A stretch of 64,000 nt of DNA from Microstegium vimineum (lineage: Eukaryota; Streptophyta; Magnoliopsida; Poales; Poaceae). Below, piece by piece: positions 1 to 11,402 of the stretch. Position 1 is the first letter of the stretch, and each line of letters begins with the position of its first letter. The notes under the pieces are model-generated. The model had not been told where the DNA came from. It was given only the letters and a program-made list of their open reading frames with translations, and did not search any database. The translations under genes were made by a program, and so were the position numbers. The stretch lies in NCBI GenBank assembly GCA_022036555.1, contig CM039120.1:28952991-29016990 (forward strand). Direction: 5' to 3'.

Positions 1-798
1 TATGAGTTTGGTTCATTTTGATCACATATGCATGAATAAGAATTGTGGGAGAGTGAATGCTACCAAATGATGCTAAGGTATAATGGATGGATCTTTGAAG
101 CGTGATACCAATCCGAGTGCAATTTTATACCATCCTTAGCACCATGAATGCCTAGAAACCACTTGAGATCAAACATGAAAAACCACTTGGAAAGCATAGC
201 TCAAGTAGAATTAGGCTAAGACCTAAACATGCTAGTACTTCAAGCATCAAGTCAATTTAAGTTTATAGCATTCACCACACAAGCATGTAAGAATATAACT
301 ACATATGCAAGCAAGCACTTATGAATGCACAAAGATATGCAACAACTTTATTCATAGGCTTGCTCCCCCTACTTGTGTGCTTTCATTTATGAAAATTTTC
401 AAAATATTTTTCTTTATGTAAGTTACTTCTCCCCCTTTGTCATCGATTATCATAAAAGATGTGCTCAAAGTATTGATTATTGGAGAGAAGCTTAGTTATG
501 GTTCAATCTAGATTACTTGCCCCAAGATATTTAACTCGGTTTAAAACATGGACAAGCTTGTTCACACATCCTAGAATGGTTATCTTGCCCATGTTGAGCT
601 AAACATTTGAAGTTCATATTCTAGATCAAACACTAGGATTGCAAGCCCACAAATATGTCATATGCTATCACTAGATCATATCAAGAATAGAAGCAATAGT
701 GGTACCATATAAGCATCAAATCATTTGATTTTCATGAATGATCCTAATGGATTAATGTCTATATGCACTAACAAGTCCTAATAAGGATGAATGACATG
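1..798 (-). other. Element D region between pol and the off-window 3' LTR
   Basis: This noncoding stretch follows the RNase H stop of D on the minus strand. I see no ORF. Two purine-rich tracts (minus-strand AAAGGGGGAGAAG near 429-441 and a similar one near 362-372) resemble the polypurine tracts of SIRE-type elements. No LTR start like D's minus-strand TGAAAGCCCAAG follows them here, so the LTR is outside the window. Similar C/T-rich minus-strand wording flanks the corresponding region of element C (15400-15805). Confidence 0.6.
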
Positions 799-3308
799 TC
801 AATCAACTTGTACCTTGCATAGCTTGAAGGAGAGGCATGTCATATATGGGGGGTGCATCAACACATTTGAGAAGTCAAGAATGTTCAATTCATTCCTTAG
901 CTTGCAAAACCTCTTCTCATCTAATGGCTTGGTGAATATATCGGCAAGTTGATCATCGGTGCCAACACTTGTGATTTTGATATCACCCTTGAGTTGATGA
1001 TCCCTTATGAAGTGATGCCTCACATCAATGTGCATGGTTCTTGAATGTTGAACCGGATTGTTAGTTAGCTTCACCGCACTTTTATTATCACATAGCAATG
1101 GCACTTGCTTGAAATTGATTCCATAGTCATCCAAAGTTGCTTTCATCCAAAGCAATTGAGCACAACAACTACTGACACTTATGTATTCGGCTTTGGTGGT
1201 AGAGAGTGCAACACTATTTTGCTTCTTTGATGACCAAGATACAAGTGACATGCCTAGCATCTGACATGTGCTTGATGTGCTCTTTCTATCAATCTTGCAT
1301 CCCGCATAGTCGGAGTCCGAATATCCAATCAATTCAAAGTTGGACCCCTTTGGATACCACAATCCAACATCTTGTGTATGCTTCAAGTACCTCAATATTC
1401 TCTTTGTAGTCTTCAAGTGACTTTCTCTTGGAGAGGCTTGGAATCTTGCACACATGCATACACTAAACATCACATCCGTCCTAGAAGCGGTCACATAGAG
1501 TAAGCATCCAATCATAGACCGATATAACTTTTGATCCACCATGTTGCCACTAGAATCACTATCCAAGTGTCCATTAGTGCCCATTGGAGTGCTAATGCCT
1601 TTAAATTCTTCTAAGCCAAACTTCTTCATCATATCTTTGATGTACTTGGCTTGACTCAGAAAGGTGTCATTCAATTGCTTGATTTGAAGACCAAGGAAGT
1701 AGCTAAGTTCACCAATCATTGACATTTCAAACTCATTTGCCATCATATTGCCAAATTCTTCACAAAATTCTTGATTGGTTGAACCGAATATGATGTCATC
1801 CCCATAGATTTGGAGCACAAATAGATCCTTGCCAATCTTCTTGGTGAAGAGAGTATTATCAACCTTCCCCATGATGAACCCATTAGATAGAAGGAAGTCC
1901 CTCAATCTTTCATACCATGCTTTATGTGCTTGCTTCAAGCCATATAAAGCCTTCCTCAACTTGTACACATGGTTGGGCTTCTTGTCATCTTCAAATCCGG
2001 GAGGTTGCTCAACATATACTAGCTCATTGATATAGCCATTCAAGAAAGCACTCTTCACATCCATTTGGTATAGATTGATGTTGTGTGCACATGCATAGGC
2101 CAATAGAATTCTAATTGCCTCTAATCTTGCAATCGGTGCATAAGTTTCTCCAAAGTCAAGACCCTCAACTTGAGTGTATCCTTGAGCTACCAATCTTGCT
2201 TTGTTTCTCACAACTATACCATATTGGTCTTGTTTGTTTCTAAATACCCATCTTGTGCCAATCACATTGTAGTTCTTGTGTCTTTCAACTAGTTCCCAAA
2301 CATGGTTCCTAGTGAAATTGTTGAGCTCTTCATGCATAGCATTTACCCAATCAACATCTTGTAGGGCTTCATCAATCTTTGTTGGCTCTATGGATCATAC
2401 AATGGAGTAGTGTTCACTAAAGTATGCCAATCTTGATCTTGTTTGAACACCACTTGTAATGTCACCAACTATTTGATCAATGGGGTGATCTCTTGCAATG
2501 TTGGTCGGTTAGAGAGTTGGAACTTGATTGCTTGAGCTTGGTTGAGATGAACTAGCAACTTGTTGATCTTGCATTTGAGAATCACTAGCTTTCTTGAGAG
2601 GTGAGTTGAGCACTTGATATTTATCATCTTCAATGTTAATCACTTGCCTAGGCCCAATATCACCAATATCCATGCTCTTCATAGAATTTGCCAATTGAGA
2701 TCCACTCACATCTTCTAGATTCTCATTCTCAACTTGGGAGCCATTGGTTTCATCAAATTCAACATCATGAACCTCCTCAAGTATACCACTAGATGAATTC
2801 CACACTCTATAGGCTTTTCTTATAGTTGAGTAACCAAGAAAGAATCCTTCATCACATTTCTTGTCAAACTTCCCAAGTCTTGTGCCTTTCTTCAAGATGT
2901 AGCATTTGCAACCGAACACTCTAAAATAAGAAATGTTGGGCTTTCTTCCATTCAATAGCTCATATGGTGTCTTCTCCATCATTGGGTGACAATACAACTA
3001 GTTGCTAGAGTAGCAAGCGGTGTTGATAGCTTCAGCCCAAAAGGAGTGACTCACATTGTACTCACTAAGCATAAACCTTGCCATGTCAATTAAAGTTCTA
3101 TTCTTCCTCTCAACAAGGCCATTTGATTATGGAGTGTACTTGGTCGAGAATTGATGCTTGATTCCCAATTCATCACATAGTTCTTCAACTCTTATATTCT
3201 TTAATTCACTTCCATTGTCACTTCTCACTTTCTTGATGGTAGCTTCAAACTCATTGTGATATCTCTTGACAAAAGTCTTGAATGTGGCAAATGTTTCACT
3301 CTTGTCAT
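799..3308 (-). pseudogene. Element D pol, 3' half: integrase C-terminal part, reverse transcriptase, RNase H
   Basis: On the minus strand, 3308-3000 holds the end of the integrase core, including the VERKNRTL segment. The integrase C-terminal region with the FRVFGCK motif lies at 2997-2509. Reverse transcriptase and copia RNase H occupy 2337-799, with HIDVRHHFIRD and ADIFTKPL near the end. The segments at 2997-2509 and 2337-799 share one frame. The coding is broken by stops near 3000 and 3128 and by two more between 2509 and 2338. The RT active site reads YGDD where copia elements normally have YVDD. The start at 3308 is the edge of insertion E, not a gene start. In a functional element this polyprotein would copy RNA to DNA and integrate it; here it cannot be expressed whole. 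Confidence 0.88.
3304..3308. repeat. Target site duplication GTCAT of solo LTR E (partner at 56013-56017)
   Basis: GTCAT precedes the TGTTGAC end of E at 3309 and recurs directly after its ATCAACA end at 56012. Removing the insert and one copy lets the D integrase read on without a frame change. Confidence 0.9.
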
Positions 3309-3454
3309 TGTTGACATCTCTTATGACACTTAAGCTAGGTTGTCATCCCCAACATGCCAAAGAGGTGTGGTATTGAAATATGCAATTGCTCTAATGAAAT
3401 ATAAATGAGTTTCTGCAAGCGCACAGATTATACCGATGTAGCATTTTAACCAGG
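3309..3454 (-). mobile_element. Solo LTR E, left fragment (Athila-like LTR)
   Basis: This is the lower-coordinate end of an LTR that starts TGTTGAC on the plus strand and is cut by element B after 3454. It contains GCAAGCGCACAG, a segment shared with the LTRs of A (28556) and E2 (61634). Its other part is 54577-56012. Together they make about 1.57 kb with TG...CA ends. No internal retroelement sequence lies between the two ends apart from the later nested insertions, so this is a solo LTR. Confidence 0.85.
3450..3454. repeat. Target site duplication CCAGG of element B (partner at 54577-54581)
   Basis: CCAGG directly precedes the TGTTGACAC end of B at 3455 and follows its GTGTCAACA end at 54576. 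Joining the flanks at one copy restores a continuous LTR E. Confidence 0.92.
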
Positions 3455-4258
3455 TGTTGACACAAAAAGCGTCGGATCTGCGAACACCTCGGGCTTATAC
3501 CCGAATTCGATATCCAAAGTGTGCCAGTCAATTTGACCAGTTAATCGACAAGGACGATAACTAGAACAAGATTGAACGAGACGACAGCGATACGCCCGGA
3601 CGTCAAAGCTCAGATTGCTCAAAACGTGGAACTCGCGAGGTTGACGGAGGTCGTGTAGATGCAGCCCATCGAGACTTCGTAAGAACTCGTAGATGAACTA
3701 GAACTAATGCGGTAATAGTAGATTTTCTGGAAAAAGTAGACGAAAATAATAGATGTATTTAATTGATTGTATATCTTTTTCACACCACCCCTAGGTACAT
3801 ATTTATACTCCAGCAAGAGGAGTTGTAAACAGACACGACTCATACCTATACAAAACTCCTATTTTAAAGGAAATAAAATGACTCATGCAAGAGTCGGACT
3901 CAAACTATAATAATAATACTAGCACAAAAAACCACCCGTTTCCTTATCCGTTTCCCTTACGATGAAGCCTTCCATCAGCAGATTCTTTCCAATCTGCAAC
4001 CTTCGTTTTATTGCCATCGGTAACTTTCTGCTGACGTCAGCCATATCAACCTGTGTCCATCGGCAACACCTCCTTATCGGCAAATGTCTTTTCTTTCCCC
4101 CTTGATGTTTCTTCAATCAAACTCACCATCGGCGATTTCCTCTGCCTCCATCGGTAATTTGACTGGCAGCATCTTGACGCCGATGGGGAACAACGATTAT
4201 CTCTTTGCCGATCAGCACACTTGGTTTATATTGACCCGTACCAAAAACGGTGTCAACA
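3455..4258 (-). repeat. Element B 3' LTR
   Basis: This 804-bp direct repeat of 53776-54576 has ends TGTTGACAC...GTGTCAACA. A TATAAATA box on the minus strand lies at 3800-3807. By eye it differs from the 5' copy at several percent of positions, clearly more than the two LTRs of C differ from each other. Confidence 0.92.
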
Positions 4259-4273
4259 CATGCCCCCCAATTT
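4259..4273 (-). other. Element B polypurine tract
   Basis: On the minus strand AAATTGGGGGGCATG lies immediately before the TGTTGACAC start of the 3' LTR. This is the expected position and composition of the plus-strand primer. Confidence 0.8.
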
Positions 4274-4660
4274 CGGAGTATAAAATATCTTATGCACCGA
4301 AATTTTCTCTACTATAATCTTTCCCTCCAAAACGTCAATGCCATCACTTCGATTACCGTGCACCGTCATTGTAAATTACCAACAACCCCCGTAACTGTAG
4401 CACCAATAGTTAAGACTCCTCGATCACCACGCAAACTCATCACGATATCTTTCCATATCTTTGCTCAGCCAAAAAGGAAAACATGAAAACGCCCTTTAAC
4501 CTAAGCCTGTAAAGACCACTATCCGTTCTCCTTTTCACCCCGAGTTCATACTTTCATCCCCTATTCCACCGGCATCCGTGAAGAGCAATCTAGCATCATT
4601 CCAACGGTGGCTCCTTCTTCCATCAGAAGGCGCGACTCCTGCAAGAACTCTCCTGTCTCA
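4274..4660. other. Spacer between B 3' LTR/PPT and the antisense gene
   Basis: No ORF was recognised. The segment is the 3' untranslated part of B on the minus strand. On the plus strand it is the presumed promoter and 5' UTR of the antisense gene. I see no convincing TATA box for the antisense transcript. Confidence 0.4.
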
Positions 4661-7600
4661 ATGGCAATCAACTTCAATGTCCCCGCAGTAATCTCTTCTT
4701 TCCTCGCTCCTCATTCTGCAATTTCTCTCTGTCATGTTTTGTGATCTCCTTTCTCCCTTCTTCTTTTGCTTTCTGAATCTAGGAAATGCACAGCAGAATA
4801 GTAATCCCTATCGACCAAGCACACCTTTGCTGTTTGGGTCTAATGGGGAATACCGATCCAACCAAACTCATCAACACGGAAACCAACCGTATCCCTTTTA
4901 GAGCTGAACATTTCAATCTAGGGTTATGGACAGATACCTTCCGCTCCTTGCCCAAACCCACCAAAGGGTGGAAAAACTGGTACCTCAGGATGGCTAGGTC
5001 ACAACAAGTCTATTGGTCGGAACGCAACATAGATCAATGCATCAGATTGTCTCTTGTCGATATGGCCAAGAACGAGAACATGATGATTGCCGCCTTTAAT
5101 TTCTGGTCCGACACAATGAATGCCTTCCTGTTCAGACACAGACTAGCCACCCCCACACTTGCCGACATGCACATGCCTACCGGCTTTGACGTTTCTTCCG
5201 CCGATAATGCCACCCTTTTCCGCAAGAAGTCTGAGCATCGGGTGAGCACTCGCAACATCGGCGGTTGGACTGGATATATCCAAGAATATCAAAAGACTGG
5301 ATCAGTAGGCCAGAGGGAGCACGCCACCTTCCTAAATATGTGGCTGGAAAAGTTCATTTTCTTTGGCAGAACAGTTGGACCCACCAACATGTATCTTCCT
5401 GCAACAGAACTCTTGGCCGACGGAGCAGGACTTCGTCTTGGCCGATACCTCAGTTCAGTCTATCATCTCCTGGACCAGGTATCGGAGAAATTACTGCTAG
5501 GCGAGCCCATCGACAACCTTGGAGGTCCATGGTGGTTTATCCACTTGTGGCTAAACGCTCATATGCATAAGTGTCTTCAATTTGATTTGTTTAGCCAGCA
5601 ATTCCCAAGAGACTTGACTGAGGACTATGTACTTGCTGATGATGAATTGGCAACTCGTTCTCCAGTCAATTTCGGGGAAGCTATAATAGTGCTACTAGGA
5701 ACCGATGCCAATGAGGATCAATTCGGCATGTTCTTTCAAAGACTTTACTGTGGAATTCCTGCTGCGGAACGGGTCGGGTGGCCTTATATCAATGAGGATA
5801 ACCGATTTCCACTCAATTTCAATCTCACCGATGGAAATATACCACAGAATGAAGGAATCATGAAGGCTACCCTTACTCCCTGGGCCATTCCAGTCAACAT
5901 CTTCGGGATTGGGAAGAACACTTATCCAACCTATGAATTCTACTATCCATCGGCAGCAACGAGACAACTAGTGTTTGGTCAACTGCCGATCAAACTCAGC
6001 TACGCCGATGTGATAAAACCAAGAGAAGTTATCTCCAGCGCTATGGACTGGAATAAGGTCATCAATCTCCCCTCTCAGACCAATTTAACCAACATTGATT
6101 TATCCTCTTGGGTGCCGACATCTTTCATTACCGAGTCATACAAATCCTGGTGGCAGGAGTGGAAAGATCAACTGTTTGCTGAATCATCACACTACTATCG
6201 GCACTTGATTGATGTTGATCACATTGTTCCTGATGACGCGGTGAGTTTATTTCCGACACTATTTTTCTGTTATTTCCTTCAAATACATTGGTAACTGATT
6301 TTCTGTCAATAGGTTAACGATTTGATTCCCAAAAAGAGTAGAAGCGGCAAATATTTCAACTTGTGACCGATTAACCCTACATCGGTAATCGGCAGCAGGG
6401 CCCCTTCGTTGGCTTCCCTCATGCATCAAAGGGCAGTCTCTAAGGTTACTATCAGATCCAAACCACTGCCAGTCGGCGCTGCTGCCACCGCTGCTACTGT
6501 CTTGGTGCAAGCTTTCACGGTAACAACTTTTCACTTATCCATACTGATCACAACATTTTTAAACGGAAATTTTCATTTAACTCTCAATCTGCACCAAATT
6601 CTTTTCTCTGCAGCAGACAAGTTCATCGGCGGTCGTCCCAAATGTGCAAACCTCTTCAGCTCAGCCTGCCGATGCCCCCCAAGTGCAATAGTCAAAACGC
6701 CAAGGCTCATCAAGTACAGCTCCCCAACCGAAACGCCCAAAGCCATCAGCTCCAGTCACATCACCGGCCACGTCTCCTCAACCTCCTACCGATACACCAA
6801 CACCAGAGCTAGCATCGGCATCCATCCTCAATCAATCACCGATTGATACTCCCACCCAAGGGACTATACCGTCGCCACATGGGTTTGTTACAACAGCAGA
6901 AACAACACCAGCATCAGCACCAGCACCAACTGTCGCCGATCCTCAAGACACAGCTACGCCAGTCACCCTGCCAAGTCCAAGGCAAGAAATCGCTCTAAAG
7001 CAACTATTTATCATAAATTAGTAAGACAAAAGCTTTCAATTGACAAACTTTAATTCTTTTCTTTTCAGGCCCAAGATTCTCCCAACGACCTATTTTCCTT
7101 CACTATCAACATTCCAGATGATGATGAAGAAGAAGAAAGCTTTGTCCAAGCTTCAACTGTCATATCGGCAGAAGTAAAATCCAAACTTGAAGCACTGCTA
7201 CTCCTACTGCAACAAAACACGTCCCAACTAGTCCAAGACTCTAGTGCAGTAAGGGTAGCTTTCAGGGAAATTCAAGACCAACTGCCTGCCGATATTGAAG
7301 AACCAATCTTCCAAGCGGCATTCCTCGAGAGCCGGCAACTTCAGTACCAAAAGTACTCACGCCGCATCATCGATAGAGCCTCCCAAGCAAAGCTTGAAGA
7401 AGAAATACTCAAGTTCAAGCAAACCACTGACGAAAAGCATAAAGACATTGGTCGTCTGGAAGCTTCCAGCATCGAGCTTGAACAAGAGATTGTCCGTCTA
7501 TCGACACAAAAAGAAGAGTTGCTAGCCGAGTTAAGGAAAGTAGATGAAGCTCTAAACTCAGCCAACCAGAAGAAGACTCAACTTCCCGACGCCACCAAAG

Positions 7601-7758
7601 CCCTACAACAAGGGAGGGATGCCGATGCTCGCCATGCCCTTTTGTTGAAGAGGAAGATCAAGCCAATTGAAGGCGCTGCCGATGACGATGCCAGGGAGAT
7701 AGAAGAAGCGGATCAAATTCGCCTTCATGCGATTTCATCTATTCAATCTTTGTTGTAA
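4661..7758 (+). CDS. Antisense accessory gene of element B: plant mobile domain protein with introns and C-terminal coiled coil (decayed)
   Basis: The gene runs opposite to B, between integrase and the 3' LTR. A proposed model has exon 1 at 4661-4687, then exons 4783-6240, 6313-6519, 6614 to about 6980, and 7069-7758. The introns 4688-4782, 6241-6312 and 6520-6613 have GT...AG ends and are all phase 0. A fourth ends with CTTTTCAG at 7068, but its donor is unclear. Exon 2 (486 codons) has the Trp-rich pattern of the aminotransferase-like plant mobile domain, including GWKNWYLRM, HATFLNMWLEKF and GGPWWFIHLWLNAHM. Exon 4 is Pro/Ser/Thr-rich. Exon 5 (230 codons) is a charged coiled coil ending in TAA at 7756. 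Breaks are a TGA at 6364 and a TAG at 6689. Extra ORFs are known in Tat elements, but their role is not. The splice model is inference. Confidence 0.7.
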
Positions 7759-7864
7759 TCGGCAATTGTGAACTTGATGACCAATCCTTCTGTAATATAA
7801 CTTTAGTGCCTTTTCTACAGATGTTTTTGTATGATAACTTTGTCATTGGTATATATGTATCGCT

Positions 7865-9371
7865 TTATGCATCCATCCAGATACTAGGATAATGTTTCTT
7901 CAAATATTTACCATTGATTGCTTTGGAAAATGCAACCCCTTCGAGGGTTTCCAAAATATACGCATTGCCAGGAACAGACTGATTTATCTGAAAAGGACCT
8001 TCCCAATTAGGAGACCACTTTACAAACTTTGAACTCTTAGTCCCGATCGATAAAATCAATTTCCACACCAAATCACCATTGGCAAACTCTTTTGTTTTTA
8101 CTTTCTTGTTATACCACCTAGCAACCCTCTTCTTGTTTTCTTCGATACTGATTAGAGCTCTTAGCCGATGACCCGTTAGATCTTCTAACTCATCCTTCAT
8201 AAGGATATCATACTCATTGGTTGTTAATTGGTCCTGGGAAAACAATCACCTAGAACCAGTTTTAATTTCCCAAGGTAGGACAGCATCATGCCCATAGACT
8301 AACTGGTATGGCGAAACTTTGGTTGCACCATGACAAGCCATCCGATACGACCACAAAGCTTCATTCAACACTGTATGCCACCTCCTAGGGTTCTCTTCAA
8401 TCTTGCGCTTGATAAGCTTTATCACTCCTTTATTAGTTGCTTCGGCCTGACCATTAGCTTGAGCATAATAAGGGAAGAGTTTAACACCTTAAACCCCATA
8501 CCGGCAGCAAATTCATCAAACTCCCCTGATGTGAACATGGTTCTTTGATCAGTTGTAATAGTTTGAGGAATACCAAATCGGTAAACAATATGTTCTTTAA
8601 CAAAATCTATCATGTTTGTCGATTTCACTTTCTTCAGAGGAATAGCTTCAACCCACTTCGTGAAATAATCGGCGGCGACAAGTATAAATTTGTGCCCTTT
8701 ACTCGACGGTGGATAAATTTGACCGATGAGATCGATAGCCCATCCTCTAAATGGACAAGGCTTGATGATATGATTCATTGCCGACGCGAGTAGTCTCTGA
8801 ATATTACCAAACCTCTGATAATCTTGACATCCTTTGAAGTACTTAAAACAATCTTCAAGAATTGTTGGTCAATAATACCCATTTCGCCTAATCATCCATT
8901 TCATTTTGAATGCCGATTGATGCGCCCCACATAGTCCTTCATGAATTTCACCCATCAACCTTTTTGATTCTTCTCCACTAAGGCATCTGAGCAAAACTCC
9001 GTCAATCGTACGATAATACAATTCATCCTCAAGGAGCACATACTTGGTAGCATGAAACCTCAACCATCTTTCAACCTTTCTAGATGGATCTCTTAAGTAA
9101 TCGGCAATCTCTTTTCTCCAGTCATCGGCAACCATTACCGATATCATTACTTCTTGAATCGGCTGATACCCCGAAGCATGTTGCGCTAGCCGATTAGCTT
9201 CTTCGTTATGCAGACGGGGAATATGCTCGAGACGATATTCTCTAAACTCTTTTAATAATTGCAAACACTTTTCATGATGTGCAATCAAAACTTCACTCCG
9301 GCATTCATATATCCCAGCCAACTGATTAATCACTAAGATAGAATCACCAAAGATTTCAACGGCATCGGCAC
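7865..9371 (-). pseudogene. Element B: second RNase H (C-terminal part) and integrase
   Basis: On the minus strand, 9371-9160 continues the archaeal-type RNase H cut by element C, with GDS, INQLAG and HIPRLHNEEANRLAQHASG. Integrase follows: an HHCC zinc site around 8950-8830, then the catalytic core with AIDLIG and TTDQ (8778-8422). A C-terminal domain ends at 7865. A stop lies at about 8868, and a frameshift near 8470 separates 8778-8422 from 8245-7865, with another stop near 8246. The integrase would insert the cDNA; here it is broken. It ends about 100 bp from the convergent antisense gene. Confidence 0.85.
9367..9371. repeat. Target site duplication GGCAC of element C (partner at 23111-23115)
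   Basis: GGCAC directly precedes the TGAAAGGATC end of C at 9372 and directly follows its ATTCTTCA end at 23110. The B RNase H coding sequence continues across the join. Confidence 0.95.
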
Positions 9372-10927
9372 TGAAAGGATCAAGATGCCCAAGAGGGGGG
9401 GGTGAATTGGGCTCTTTTTAATTTCTAAACAAGAATTAAACCTATAAAGAGCCAATTAACCCCCTAGTGCCTACCGCTTGTGTGTCCTAGCTAGAAGGCG
9501 GTAACAAAGCAAAGGAAAGCAAAAACTTCCTACACAATTCTAGTATGAAATGAAAGACAAGTGCGGAAAGTAATGCGATAATAAAGAGCTAGGGAAAGAG
9601 ATGCTTGACACGGCGATGTTTTGCCGAGGTGTCGAGGAGTCGACACTCCTCCCTAGTCCTTGTTGGAGCACCTCGCAAGGTATAGCTCCCCCTCAATCCT
9701 GCGCAAAGGATGACTGCTCTCTACGGGCTGATTCTTCGCCACTCCGGCTCGGTGAATCGCCCACAACCGATCACACACGTCGATGGAGAAGGGCCGCCGA
9801 CAATCTTCCGGCGATCACCTTCCTCCGAGCACCACCGGACCGTCTAGGTGATGTCGATCACCAAGAGTAACAAGCCTCGATCTTCGCTTGACTCACTCAA
9901 GCTTCACAACTAGAGGATGCACACTCGAACTCTTGGATGAACTAGAGAGAGGATGGATGGATTCGCGAATCACTCTCTCTCTCTAGGGCTCTTGCTCTCT
10001 TCCCAACCTTCTCAATGAACTCAGCAACTCAAATGAGCAAAGGCAAGGCGGGAGAGAAGTGGGAGGGGCTATAAATAGACCCTCTGAAAACTGCCTCGGG
10101 CTGGCATTTTAAGTTGGTGACGGACGCTCTGTCGACTAGGCGACGGACGGTCCGTCGCATGCCCAACGGCTAGTTTCTGTTCAAAATTGAGGCGACAGAC
10201 GCTCCGACGCCTCTGTCTAACGGCTAGTTCTGACACAGTGTTCCCAGCGACGGACGCTACGTCACTGGGCGACGGACGCTCAGCCACAGTGTCCGACGCT
10301 AAATTCTAGCTAGGGTTTGAAATCACCCTCTCTGGAAGGTCGACGGACGCTCTCCGCAGCGTCCGACGCCTGGCCGACGGCCGACGCACCCTAAAAAACT
10401 TAGCCAGAAAACAACCTCTCTGGAAGGCCGACGGACGTTGTGGACTCAACCACCCAGCGTCCGGTGCCCCTGCCAGGAGCGTCCGTCGCCCAGAAAATGA
10501 TTTTGACAACTCCGTTTTTCGTCGCGATGAAAATGGAAGTTGTTCTAGGCTATCTTACGGTCACCATAGGCTTGCTTAGAGCTAAGGAAATCAAGTGTGC
10601 AGGACACCTAAACATGAAGCTTTCCTATGTCAAGCTACTAGTCTCAACCGCTCTTAATAGTACGGTCAAAGGTAAAAAGAGAAGCCCTATCTAATTCTAA
10701 GTGCCCTTCATCTCCTTATGGCACTTAGCCTATCATTCTAGGGTCTTCATCATGTCTCCTTCACAACCGAAACGATATCCATCTTGGGGGCCAAGTGATG
10801 ACCTTTAGAGCCCATTCTCATTGATCACCATGGCTAGGCTACGCATAGTCTCTGCAAAACACACGTTAGCCATAATAATCTCTAATTGTCGTTAATCACC
10901 GAAACCAACCAGGGCCATGATTCTTCA
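9372..10927 (-). repeat. Element C 3' LTR
   Basis: This is a 1556-bp direct repeat of 21495-23110 with plus-strand ends TGAAAGGATC...ATTCTTCA. It is about 60 bp shorter than the 5' LTR, almost entirely because of three deletions in the GACGGACGCT-type array (10119-10494). A CTATAAATAG TATA-like element is at 10069-10078. Confidence 0.95.
10119..10494. repeat. CpG-rich GACGGACGCT-type array in C 3' LTR
   Basis: Irregular copies of GACGGACGCT and its complement AGCGTCCGTC are interspersed with unique sequence, in both orientations, so many pairs can form hairpins. Copy number is lower than in the 5' LTR array at 22238-22673. Confidence 0.8.
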
Positions 10928-10943
10928 ATCTCCCCCTTTTTGG
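10928..10943 (-). other. Element C polypurine tract
   Basis: Minus-strand CCAAAAAGGGGGAGAT lies immediately before the TGAAGAATC start of the 3' LTR. The 459 bp from here to the accessory ORF stop (10944-11402) hold nothing else I can identify. Confidence 0.8.
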
Positions 10944-11402
10944 TGATTGACGACAATAGAACCTCGAGTATGGATAAGAGTTTTGGTTAAGAATCGAGGG
11001 TGACTTGGAATGGTTGAGCAAGGGTTAGTGAGAAGGTAATGAAGTACACTTGCTCACCCAAGCCAAATCACAAAACATGGTACTTAAGGATATGAATGAA
11101 GAAGCAGTACTTCATGATATTCTCAAAGGATGTATCGGAGTAAAACGCGGAAGCTCAAATATCGTTAGGCAAAGAGATAAATCAAGAACATGAAACAACT
11201 CACAAGATATAATAGAGAACCACAAGAGTTTGTCACATGCAACCATATATACATCAACCATCATCACATCACACATATAGACAAATGCAAAAAAGAGAGA
11301 CAGGATGAAAGAGTACGGGGAAATAATCATACAAAGATCCAAATCCCTCCCCCTATCTCTATACTCGACCCTCTCTCCCCCTTTGGTGTCTAGCACCAAA
11401 AA

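Noticed and set aside
4786..6294. Reading the antisense ORF as a single 502-codon gene ending at 6294
   Set aside because: The last 17 codons read into a sequence with GTGAGT at 6241 and an AG acceptor at 6312; in-frame coding continues after splicing.
7295..7525. Plus-strand ORF overlapping the end of the antisense gene
   Set aside because: It is a frame-shifted shadow; the 7069-7758 frame is longer, ends cleanly and has coiled-coil composition.
10119..10494. Regularly recurring GC-rich words could suggest a CRISPR-like or satellite array
   Set aside because: Unit spacing and orientation are irregular, spacers are not of uniform length, and the context is a plant LTR.
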